From contig CALHWA010000170.1 of the NCBI GenBank assembly GCA_938036845.1, positions 1 through 13,754 of the forward strand: DNA of 13,754 nucleotides, read 5' to 3'. Positions 1-6,050 of this stretch are shown here, in pieces; position 1 is the first letter of the stretch; each line of letters starts with the position of its first letter. Source of the stretch: an uncultured Candidatus Saccharibacteria bacterium (GTDB taxonomy: Bacteria > Patescibacteriota > Saccharimonadia > Saccharimonadales > Saccharimonadaceae). The notes under the pieces are model-generated. The model was not told the origin of the DNA. It ran no database searches and saw nothing but the letters and a program-made list of their open reading frames with translations. A program made the position numbers and the translations under genes.

Positions 1-1377
1 GTGCATGCCGTCAACGTCGCTTTAGCAGAGATTGGTGCCTTTGGTGAGGCAGGTATGCAACACAAAAACGCCTACAGCAACGTAATTACCACTGGTGTGG
101 TAGCGGGCAATGACGGCCGCAAGATGAGTAAGTCGCTGGGTAACTTTACCGATCCGAACGAGCTGATGGATAAGTTCAGTGCTGATTCCTTACGCTTCCT
201 GCTGCTGAGTAGCCCGCTGCTCAATGGCGAGGACTTCGCGCTGCACGATAAGGACGTGGGTGATGTGGCTCGGAAGCTGGCGATGATTTGGAATATGTAT
301 GATTTCTTTACCATGTACGCGGAAGTTGACGAGTTCACATTTCCGTACGATACGGCGTCTTCGGATGCGTTTCTCGTTCACCGTATCACCAATACGGCTC
401 ACTCCGATACTCCCGAATCCTTGTCTCGCACTGGAACTGAGAACTCGTTCCAGATCAGTGTCGATATTGATAAATTATCTAACCCTCTCGACATCTGGAT
501 TATCAGCCGCTTGCATGAGCTGGTGGCGGAGGTCGAGAAGCAGATGGATGCCTATAATATCCCTGATGCACTCAGCCCGATTTTGCCGTTCCTGGACGAC
601 GCCAGCAACTGGTACGTCCGCCGTAGTCGCCGCCGATTCTGGAAGTCGGAAGATGATGGCGACAAGAGCGACGCCTACCGCACGCTGCACTATGTGCTGG
701 TGTGCCTGAGCTACCTACTGGCACCGTTTACGCCGTTTTTGGCTGAGGAGTTGTATCATAATCTGACCGGTGATGATGAGTCGATCCACCTGAAGGATTG
801 GCTGCCAGCTGGCGCGGTCAATGAGCAGGTGCTGGCTGACATGGCTCGCACACGTGAGCTGATCAACACCGGCCTGAGCTTGCGGATGAAGCAGGATGAG
901 CACCAAGCATCGATCAAGGTTCGCCAGCCGCTGCAATCTGCGGCCTATGCGGGCACCAAGCTGGCTGAGTACTACGAGCAGATCATGGCCGAGGAGCTCA
1001 ATGTCAAGGAAATTCGCTGGGTTGAGAATCTAGACGAGCATCTGGCTGATTATGACGTGACTGAAGGCTTGGTCAAGTCAGAGAGCTGGATCGAAATCAG
1101 TAAGCACGTGACGCCCGAACTCAAGCGCGAAGGCTTGATGCGTGAAGTCATTCGCCACGTCCAGAGCGCGCGCAAGAAGGCTGGGCTGCAGGTGGATGAT
1201 CGGATTATGCTGCACCTAGCAACGAATGATGAGCAGCTTCGCCAAGCCCTCACTGAGTATGCAGACACAATCGCGAGCGAGACGCTAGCGACAATGAAAC
1301 AGCCAGGCGATGTACTCTACCAAACGACGGCTACAGTAGATGGTGCTGAGCTGCAGATTAGCCTCACCAAAGCATAG
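1..1377 (+). CDS. ileS: Isoleucyl-tRNA synthetase, C-terminal part (5' truncated by window edge)
   Basis: Charges tRNA-Ile with isoleucine in the cytoplasm (class I aminoacyl-tRNA synthetase). The frame is open from the first base, so the GTG at position 1 is almost certainly internal: only 458 residues are present against roughly 900-1050 for the family, and the Rossmann-fold HIGH motif and editing domain lie outside the window. Visible are the KMSKS loop (residues 41-45, preceded by GR), the following SADSLRFLLL stretch, the anticodon-binding helix region with NWYVRRSRRRFW (about 202-213) and a C-terminal segment with REGLMREVIRHVQ (about 377-389). The last part resembles the eukaryote-like IleRS type, which carries a DUF5915-like tail rather than the C-terminal zinc finger. 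About 35 residues near 125-160, rich in S/T/D, look like a lineage-specific insertion. The gene ends in TAG. No convincing U-tailed terminator follows. Confidence 0.95.
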   Translation: MHAVNVALAEIGAFGEAGMQHKNAYSNVITTGVVAGNDGRKMSKSLGNFTDPNELMDKFSADSLRFLLLSSPLLNGEDFALHDKDVGDVARKLAMIWNMYDFFTMYAEVDEFTFPYDTASSDAFLVHRITNTAHSDTPESLSRTGTENSFQISVDIDKLSNPLDIWIISRLHELVAEVEKQMDAYNIPDALSPILPFLDDASNWYVRRSRRRFWKSEDDGDKSDAYRTLHYVLVCLSYLLAPFTPFLAEELYHNLTGDDESIHLKDWLPAGAVNEQVLADMARTRELINTGLSLRMKQDEHQASIKVRQPLQSAAYAGTKLAEYYEQIMAEELNVKEIRWVENLDEHLADYDVTEGLVKSESWIEISKHVTPELKREGLMREVIRHVQSARKKAGLQVDDRIMLHLATNDEQLRQALTEYADTIASETLATMKQPGDVLYQTTATVDGAELQISLTKA

Positions 1378-1393
1378 GACTACAAGGAATAAC

Positions 1394-1492
1394 ATGCTAA
1401 GCCGCGAGTGGCGCATCAGTAGTGAGACGCCACTCGAGCTTGGTGGCTGGCAATACTTGAGTTTCTATAGCCATCCTCACCCCTTGCGCTAG
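1394..1492 (+). CDS. Possible 32-codon small ORF downstream of ileS
   Basis: ATG at 1394 has a GGA-containing purine run (1384-1389) 4-5 nt upstream, and the frame stays open to TAG at 1490-1492. The predicted peptide begins MLSREWRISSETPLELGG and contains two further aromatic clusters. I do not recognise it. It starts 16 nt after the ileS stop, so it could be co-transcribed, be a remnant of a decayed gene, or be chance. It encloses the perfect hairpin at 1405-1436, which could equally explain the sequence as RNA structure. Low confidence that it is translated. Confidence 0.2.
   Translation: MLSREWRISSETPLELGGWQYLSFYSHPHPLR
1405..1436. repeat. Perfect 9-bp inverted repeat / hairpin after ileS
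   Basis: CGAGTGGCG (1405-1413) is the exact reverse complement of 1428-1436, with a 14-nt loop. No U-run follows on either strand, so it is not a classical intrinsic terminator. It may stabilise the ileS mRNA 3' end. Confidence 0.55.
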
Positions 1493-1559
1493 TACAGCGC
1501 CCTCACTAAAAATGTTGAGAGACCAGCTACGAAACAAGCAGAAAGTACAGAGCGACAAT

Positions 1560-1568
1560 TGCTACAAT
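1560..1568 (+). promoter_or_regulatory. Extended -10 promoter for the ABC transporter
   Basis: TGCTACAAT matches the extended -10 pattern TGnTATAAT (TACAAT at 1563-1568). The predicted start of transcription is near 1575, giving a short leader of about 26 nt before ATG 1601. No recognisable -35 box is seen at the normal spacing. The identical 9-mer precedes htpX at 5132-5140. Confidence 0.6.
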
Positions 1569-1600
1569 GGGGCTATAAGCCTGCACGATAATTGAATATC

Positions 1601-3406
1601 ATGACTAAACTACCTACCACCATACCTACCTCCTCATTACGCCAGCGCTTGGCGGGGTTGTGGCTAGTGGTGCGGATTATTTGGCGGGAGGCACCGCTGA
1701 CGATTGCAGTCCAAGCGGTGGGAGCGGTGCTGTCGGCGGTACTGCCATTAGCCACGGCATACTACGCGGCTCTTGCGACAACGGCTTTGGCTGAGGCATA
1801 CGCGACGGGTGGTCAGCCGCAACTCCTCATCTATGTCGTGGTGACTGTGGTACTGGGCGTTGTGGCGAGTGTGTGGTCGGTGGTGCAGGGGTATTACGAC
1901 CAAGTGTCGCGCTACCGCATCGAGGCTGCCATGAGTGACCACATGTATGCCCGTCTTCATGCACTGGATTTTTGGCGCTACGATGACCCTGCGACCATTG
2001 ATATGTTTGATAAAGCGCAGCGCTTCGTCCAGTCATTTTCGTACCTCTTTATCCAACTGGTGCGAATGCTGACAGCGCTGGTGTCGCTGGCAACAAGCCT
2101 GTGGATGATGGTGATGGTGAGCTGGTGGCTGGGGTTGCTCGTGCTTGTGGCGCTTGTGCCAAGTAGTGTGGTGCAGGTGCGGTTGTCGCGTTTGCAGGCT
2201 GGTCACTGGCGCGATCAGGTGGGTACGCGGCGGCGCATGGCGTGGATCGAGCACATCCTTAGCCGGCCGAACTTCATTGCCGAGCTGCGCCTCTATGGAG
2301 TGATCCACCATCTACTTGGTGAGCGAGCAGCACTGCGGGATAAAGATCGGCTGCGGGTGCTTGGCTACGAGTGCCGCTTTATGGGGCAGCGCCTGGGCGG
2401 AGAGATTATCCAGGCGGCAGCGGAGGTAGTGGCGCTTGCTTGGGTGGTGCTGGAGATCGTGGCACACCGTCAGCCGATTGGGCAATTTGTGCTCGTGCAG
2501 CAAATGGTAGGGCGAGTGATGAGTGGGATGGATAACGTCATCAATACATATAATATGATTGACGAAGACCTCGCCACCATGACAGACTACCAGCGGTTTA
2601 TGGTGCTGCCTACTATGAGCCAGGCAGCCACCATTGATGAGGTGACGCTGCGCGATGCGATTGCGGTGCGGCGGGTGTCGTTTTGCTATCCAGGCATGCA
2701 AACGGCGGTGCTGCGTGATATCTCTTTCACCATTCGCCGTGGTCAGCACGTTGCCATTGTGGGCGAAAATGGCGCTGGCAAGAGCACGCTCGTTAAGCTG
2801 CTCACCGGTCTGTATCAGCCTACCAAAGGCAGCATTACCATTGATGGGCACGATCTCCGCCATATCAATCCAGCGGCTTGGCACCGGCAATTGGCTGTGC
2901 TGGGGCAGGAGTTCATCCGCTACGACTTCGCCACGGCGCACGAGAATGTCTGGTATGGCGATGTCTCGCAGCCAGTGGATGTAGCGCGCCGCGATGCTGC
3001 ACTGCGCCAGGCCGAGGCAGTCGATTTTGTCCGCAAACTTCCTCGTGGTGGGGACAGCTATATCAGCAAATGGATGGAGGCGGATGACCACGAAACAGGG
3101 GTTGACCTATCTGGTGGGCAGTGGCAACGCCTGGCCTTAGCGCGCAACTTGTATCGCAATGCGCCCATCATCATCCTTGACGAGCCCACCAGCGCCATTG
3201 ATGCCGCCGCCGAAGCACGCATCTTTCGCCACCTCTTTGCCAAGCAGGGCAAGACTATCATCACCATTAGCCACCGCTATAGCACTGTTAAAAAGGCGGA
3301 TGCTATTTACGTTATCGCCCACGGCCGCATCGTCGAGCACGGTGCTGCCGCCGCATTGATGGCGCAGCGTGGTGTATTCTACGAGATGTTCAAAGAACAG
3401 ATATAG
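1601..3406 (+). CDS. ABC exporter half-transporter, fused membrane and ATPase domains
   Basis: A type IV (ABCB/MsbA-like) half-transporter, expected to act as a dimer in the cytoplasmic membrane and to export a substrate that cannot be named from sequence. Residues below count from the in-frame TTG at 1592; subtract 3 for the preferred ATG at 1601. The membrane domain spans about 35-325 with helices near 36-62, 77-100, 150-170, 172-193 and a pair in 270-310. The nucleotide-binding domain spans about 355-604 with Walker A GENGAGKST (391-399), Q-loop Q439, signature LSGGQ (506-510), Walker B IIILDEPTSA (526-535) and H-loop H561. All catalytic motifs are intact. Neither start has a strong Shine-Dalgarno sequence. 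It has its own promoter at 1560-1568 and no partner subunit next to it, consistent with a homodimer. The tRNA-Cys promoter begins 3 bp after its stop codon. Confidence 0.93.
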   Translation: MTKLPTTIPTSSLRQRLAGLWLVVRIIWREAPLTIAVQAVGAVLSAVLPLATAYYAALATTALAEAYATGGQPQLLIYVVVTVVLGVVASVWSVVQGYYDQVSRYRIEAAMSDHMYARLHALDFWRYDDPATIDMFDKAQRFVQSFSYLFIQLVRMLTALVSLATSLWMMVMVSWWLGLLVLVALVPSSVVQVRLSRLQAGHWRDQVGTRRRMAWIEHILSRPNFIAELRLYGVIHHLLGERAALRDKDRLRVLGYECRFMGQRLGGEIIQAAAEVVALAWVVLEIVAHRQPIGQFVLVQQMVGRVMSGMDNVINTYNMIDEDLATMTDYQRFMVLPTMSQAATIDEVTLRDAIAVRRVSFCYPGMQTAVLRDISFTIRRGQHVAIVGENGAGKSTLVKLLTGLYQPTKGSITIDGHDLRHINPAAWHRQLAVLGQEFIRYDFATAHENVWYGDVSQPVDVARRDAALRQAEAVDFVRKLPRGGDSYISKWMEADDHETGVDLSGGQWQRLALARNLYRNAPIIILDEPTSAIDAAAEARIFRHLFAKQGKTIITISHRYSTVKKADAIYVIAHGRIVEHGAAAALMAQRGVFYEMFKEQI

Positions 3407-3408
3407 TT

Positions 3409-3417
3409 TGGTATAAT
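3409..3417 (+). promoter_or_regulatory. Extended -10 promoter of tRNA-Cys
   Basis: TGGTATAAT is a perfect extended -10. A weak -35-like TTCAAA (3389-3394) lies 17 bp upstream, inside the end of the ABC gene. The predicted start at about 3424-3426 coincides with the mature tRNA 5' end at 3426, so the 5' leader would be 0-2 nt. Confidence 0.7.
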
Positions 3418-3425
3418 AGGGGTGT

Positions 3426-3499
3426 GGCGCGTTGGCGGAGCGGTTACGCAGAGGTCTGCAAAACCTTTTAGACGAGTTCGACTCTCGTACGTGCCTCCA
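3426..3499 (+). tRNA. tRNA-Cys (anticodon GCA)
   Basis: A full cloverleaf can be drawn by hand. The acceptor stem is 3426-3432 with 3489-3495 (one G-U pair), the anticodon stem 3451-3455 with 3463-3467, the anticodon GCA at 3458-3460, and the T stem 3472-3476 with 3484-3488 around TTCGACT. The discriminator base is U at 3496, the identity base typical of tRNA-Cys, and CCA is encoded at 3497-3499. It is followed within about 12 nt by a terminator, so it is a single-gene transcript. Confidence 0.96.
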
Positions 3500-3510
3500 C
3501 AATTGTTGAT

Positions 3511-3538
3511 AAATAGCTCTCTTGATGGAGCTATTTTT
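3511..3538 (+). terminator. Intrinsic terminator of tRNA-Cys, possibly bidirectional
   Basis: A 9-bp stem AAATAGCTC (3511-3519) with 3528-3536, 8-nt loop, and a T run 3534-3538. The minus-strand hydrolase stop codon (3531-3533) lies inside the 3' arm. Read on the minus strand the same stem is followed by ATTTATC, a weaker U tract, so it probably serves both convergent transcripts. Confidence 0.8.
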
Positions 3539-4121
3539 GCTCTAGCATTTCTTTTAGCTCTGGGAAGGTTGGCTGGAAGAAATGATTGCGGTCTTCAAAA
3601 ATATGCACCGTAGCGGTCGGCAAGTCTCGCTGAAATTTAGCAAGTTCGGTGAAGGGTACGACTGGATCGTCTTTGCTGTGGAATAGGTGAATTTCTTTGG
3701 CAGATTTTTCGAGCCCAGTGGCGCTTGTTACTCGAAAGCTGCCGAGGTCTTCATTCGATTCGTCATCATAGCACGGTGACACTAGCACCAATCGCCGGAC
3801 TGGCGTGCTAAGTGGTGATTCATGCAAATATTTTGCCAAAAACATTGCACCCAAACTATAGCCAACCAGCTGAACGTCATCACCAAGCAGGGGTAGTAGC
3901 TTTTCAAAATATATTTTCCACTCAGCGTAGCTAGCGTTTTGCTTATTAGGGAAATTTGGCAGTAAAACATCAGCATCAACGATTTCTTGCGCCAGCCAGT
4001 TACGCCATTTTTGTGTCCACAGTAGTCGTTCATAATGAAGTTGACTATTCTTTAGATTATTCAAGTAATTTTCGTAGCTATTAAAGCTTGATCCGCCGTG
4101 AATTATTACAATTTGCCTCAT
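3531..4121 (-). CDS. Small alpha/beta serine hydrolase, RBBP9/YdeN-like
   Basis: A 196-residue cytoplasmic hydrolase; the substrate cannot be inferred. The alpha/beta-hydrolase core is compact: HGG near the N-terminus (8-10, oxyanion region), nucleophile elbow GYSLG with Ser89, acid Asp152 in HSKDDPVVPF, and catalytic His180 in DRNHF. Size and motif spacing fit the RBBP9/YdeN family. The frame is open far upstream to 4628, but that would run antisense through tRNA-Leu and lemA. ATG 4121 is preferred because the minus-strand -10 box TATACT (4133-4128) lies exactly 6 nt before it, as at other starts here, implying a leaderless mRNA. ATG 4127 (two residues longer) is the alternative. It is convergent with tRNA-Cys and divergent from tRNA-Leu. 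Confidence 0.85.
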   Translation of the reverse strand: MRQIVIIHGGSSFNSYENYLNNLKNSQLHYERLLWTQKWRNWLAQEIVDADVLLPNFPNKQNASYAEWKIYFEKLLPLLGDDVQLVGYSLGAMFLAKYLHESPLSTPVRRLVLVSPCYDDESNEDLGSFRVTSATGLEKSAKEIHLFHSKDDPVVPFTELAKFQRDLPTATVHIFEDRNHFFQPTFPELKEMLEQK

Positions 4122-4127
4122 AAACAT

Positions 4128-4135
4128 AGTATAAT
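4128..4135. promoter_or_regulatory. Bidirectional -10 octamer between the hydrolase and tRNA-Leu
   Basis: AGTATAAT reads TATAAT (4130-4135) on the plus strand toward tRNA-Leu and TATACT (4133-4128) on the minus strand toward the hydrolase, the two boxes overlapping by 4 bp. The plus start is predicted near 4142, leaving a ~35-nt tRNA leader; the minus start falls on the hydrolase ATG at 4121. The same octamer separates pta and the GNAT gene at 13099-13106. Confidence 0.6.
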
Positions 4136-4176
4136 ACAAGCAGCACATGGCTGCTATGCCAGAAGTGCGGTTGCAC

Positions 4177-4262
4177 GCGCGAGTGGCGGAACTGGTAGAC
4201 GCGAGGGACTTAAAATCCCTTGGCCAAAAGCCGTGCGGGTTCGATTCCCGCCTTGCGCACCA
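4177..4262 (+). tRNA. tRNA-Leu (anticodon UAA)
   Basis: A class II tRNA with a long variable arm. The acceptor stem is 4177-4183 with 4252-4258 (one G-U), the anticodon stem 4204-4208 with 4216-4220, the anticodon TAA at 4211-4213, and the T stem 4235-4239 with 4247-4251. The variable arm around 4221-4234 folds on GGC/GCC. The discriminator is A (4259) and CCA is encoded at 4260-4262. It reads UUA and UUG codons. No intron is present in the anticodon loop. A small hairpin GTGC-GGTT-GCAC (4165-4176) abuts the 5' end in the leader and may position RNase P. Confidence 0.96.
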
Positions 4263-4276
4263 GGCGTGATATAACA

Positions 4277-4307
4277 GAGAAAACCACTTGAGGAGAGTGG
4301 CTTTCTC
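4277..4307 (+). terminator. Probable terminator of tRNA-Leu
   Basis: A 12-position stem 4277-4288 with 4296-4307 has one A-C mismatch and a 7-nt loop. The 3' arm includes TTTCTC. The U tract is short and lies within the stem, so efficiency is uncertain, but its position 15 nt after the CCA end fits. Confidence 0.55.
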
Positions 4308-4409
4308 GTGTGTATAGCCAGAAGGGTAGAATATGGTGGCGGTCGTAGTAGCTGCCAACGCAAGATTTATTGTAGAATTACCCCAACCGCTGGCGAAAGC
4401 CACACAATT

Positions 4410-4418
4410 TGCTATAAT
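4410..4418 (+). promoter_or_regulatory. Extended -10 promoter of lemA
   Basis: TGCTATAAT is a perfect extended -10 (TATAAT 4413-4418). The predicted start near 4425 gives a ~25-nt leader containing the Shine-Dalgarno AAGGAG at 4434-4439, 10 nt before ATG 4450. The preceding stretch from the tRNA-Leu terminator to here shows no other gene. Confidence 0.75.
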
Positions 4419-4449
4419 AAAGCTATAACCAAAAAGGAGAAACGACACT

Positions 4450-5019
4450 ATGACAATAGCATTAATCGTTTTGCTCGGCGTGATTGGCCTGCTCGTTCTG
4501 TTTGGCATCTTCATGTGGGCAACGTACAACAGCTTGGTCAAGCTGAAGATCCGCGTGGACGAAGCTTGGAGCGACATCACCGTCCAGCTCAAGCGCCGAA
4601 CAGACCTCATCCCCAACCTAGTGGGCACCGTGAAGGGCTATGCGTCGCACGAGAAGGAAGTCTTTGAGAATGTGGCAGAAGCTCGCAGCGCTATCATGAA
4701 TGCCCAAGGTGTGCAGGAGACAGCTGCGGCAGAGAATATGATCGAAGGCGCTCTGAAGAGCTTGTTTGCCGTAGCAGAGGCTTACCCAGAGCTCAAGGCT
4801 AACCAAAACTTCATTCAGCTGCAGCAAGAGCTGGTGGATACTGAGGATAAAATCCAGGCTGCACGCCGCTTCTATAACGGTGGTGTGCGCGACCTCAACA
4901 CCCGCATCGCCATGTTCCCCGCCAACATTGTGGCTGGTATGCTGGGCTTCAAGGCTCGCGAGTTCTTCGAGGTCGAAGACCGCGCCAGCGTCGAGAACCC
5001 AGTGCAAGTGCAGTTCTAG
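4450..5019 (+). CDS. lemA: LemA family membrane-anchored protein
   Basis: A 189-residue protein of normal length for the LemA family. One N-terminal membrane helix spans about residues 3-24, with a short external or periplasmic-side start and the remainder forming the long helical LemA domain. Family hallmarks seen are VDEAWSDITVQLKRRTDLIPNLV (about 36-58) and the C-terminal region with ARRFYNGGVRDLNTRIAMFP (138-157). The molecular role of LemA is unsettled; it commonly sits next to htpX or related membrane genes, as here. The start is fixed by AAGGAG at 4434-4439. Its own promoter (4410-4418) and a strong terminator (5040-5068) make it a single-gene transcript, so htpX is not simply its operon partner despite adjacency. 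Confidence 0.95.
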   Translation: MTIALIVLLGVIGLLVLFGIFMWATYNSLVKLKIRVDEAWSDITVQLKRRTDLIPNLVGTVKGYASHEKEVFENVAEARSAIMNAQGVQETAAAENMIEGALKSLFAVAEAYPELKANQNFIQLQQELVDTEDKIQAARRFYNGGVRDLNTRIAMFPANIVAGMLGFKAREFFEVEDRASVENPVQVQF

Positions 5020-5039
5020 ACACCTCGCACACTATAACG

Positions 5040-5068
5040 AAACCGCTCTCGATGGAGGGCGGTTTTTT
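5040..5068 (+). terminator. Strong intrinsic terminator of lemA
   Basis: A 10-bp stem (5041-5050 with 5055-5064, one G-U) closed by a GATG tetraloop is followed by TTTTTT (5063-5068). A5040 can extend the stem. Classical structure. Confidence 0.92.
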
Positions 5069-5131
5069 ATAGCTTGAATTTCACAGCGCCACTGTTTAGC
5101 AGTAGCTCCACCTCGCAAAACCACCATTATC

Positions 5132-5140
5132 TGCTACAAT
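5132..5140 (+). promoter_or_regulatory. Extended -10 promoter of htpX, leaderless geometry
   Basis: TGCTACAAT (TACAAT 5135-5140) is followed by exactly 6 nt and then ATG 5147, so transcription is predicted to start on the initiation codon. No Shine-Dalgarno sequence lies between. No -35 box is recognised. Confidence 0.7.
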
Positions 5141-5146
5141 ATATCT

Positions 5147-6040
5147 ATGTACAGAGCAATTGCACACAACAAACGTAATACAGTTATTTTGATGATCGTC
5201 TTCGTCGTGATGGTGGCGGTGATTGGCCTGGCGGCGCAGTTGATTATGAATAGCCGCGGTATGCAGGGCAACCTGACGATCTTTTGGGGGACGTTCATTG
5301 GGGCGCTGATCTATGCATTGGTGCAGTACTTCATTGCTTCTAAGCTTGCTATGAGTATGACTGGTGCGGTGGAGATTCGCAAGGCAGATAACCCCCGTTT
5401 GTGGCGCACCGTCGAGAATCTTGCCATCACCGTGGGATTGCCCATGCCGCAGGTGTATATTATCGACGACCCAGCACCGAACGCTTTTGCTACTGGCCGT
5501 GACCCCAAGCATGCCATTGTGGGCGTGACGACTGGCCTGCTGGAGATTATGGATGATCGTGAGCTGACCGCTGTGCTGGCCCACGAGATGGGGCACGTCC
5601 AAAACTACGATATTCGGGTGAGTATGATTACCTTTGGTCTGGTGAGTGCGATCGGCCTAGTGTCGGATATTGCACTGCGCATGCTATGGTTCCGTGACAA
5701 TGATGACCGCGAGACTAATCCGGTGCTGCTGGTGCTTGGCGTTGTCGCCGTCATCCTCGCACCCATCGTAGCGGCCATTATGCAAATGGCGGTGAGTCGT
5801 CAGCGTGAGTACCTGGCCGATGCGACTGGTGCACTAACGACACGCGACCCAGCTGGTCTGGCTAGCGCGCTGGGTAAGCTGCAGGCATACACTCGCCCGA
5901 TGGAGAAGCAGGTCAGCTCAAGTGCTAATATGTTTATGGTGAACCCGCTCAAGCCAGGGTTCTTTAGCCGGTTATTTAGCACCCACCCACCGCTCGAAGA
6001 CCGCATCAAGCGCCTCAACGAAGATATGAACAAATGGTAG
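5147..6040 (+). CDS. htpX: HtpX-like membrane zinc metalloprotease (M48)
   Basis: A membrane-embedded protease of family M48B that degrades damaged or misassembled membrane proteins with a cytoplasmic active site. It has 297 residues, the normal length. Helices lie at about 12-32, 42-65, 160-180 and 193-215. The zinc site is HEMGH (146-150) with the third ligand Glu221 in QREYLADATGA; the conserved C-terminal STHPPLEDRI is at 278-287. All catalytic residues are intact. The start at ATG 5147 is supported by the -10 box 6 nt upstream. The next gene begins 10 nt after its stop, so the two are probably co-transcribed. LemA immediately upstream is the usual genomic companion. Confidence 0.95.
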   Translation: MYRAIAHNKRNTVILMIVFVVMVAVIGLAAQLIMNSRGMQGNLTIFWGTFIGALIYALVQYFIASKLAMSMTGAVEIRKADNPRLWRTVENLAITVGLPMPQVYIIDDPAPNAFATGRDPKHAIVGVTTGLLEIMDDRELTAVLAHEMGHVQNYDIRVSMITFGLVSAIGLVSDIALRMLWFRDNDDRETNPVLLVLGVVAVILAPIVAAIMQMAVSRQREYLADATGALTTRDPAGLASALGKLQAYTRPMEKQVSSSANMFMVNPLKPGFFSRLFSTHPPLEDRIKRLNEDMNKW

Positions 6041-6050
6041 GGTCGTACCT

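Noticed and set aside
1..1377. GTG at position 1 as the true ileS start.
   Set aside because: The protein would lack the HIGH motif and editing domain; the frame is cut by the window boundary.
2312..3091. A 259-codon open frame antisense to the ABC ATPase domain.
   Set aside because: It is H/R/P-rich, lacks any domain, and lies entirely opposite a gene with all its catalytic motifs intact; a shadow frame.
3531..4628. A 365-residue minus-strand frame starting at 4628.
   Set aside because: The upstream half runs antisense through lemA and tRNA-Leu (the RESNPHGFWPRDFKSLAST-type peptide is a familiar tRNA antisense artefact). Only the part from ATG 4121 has hydrolase motifs and promoter support.
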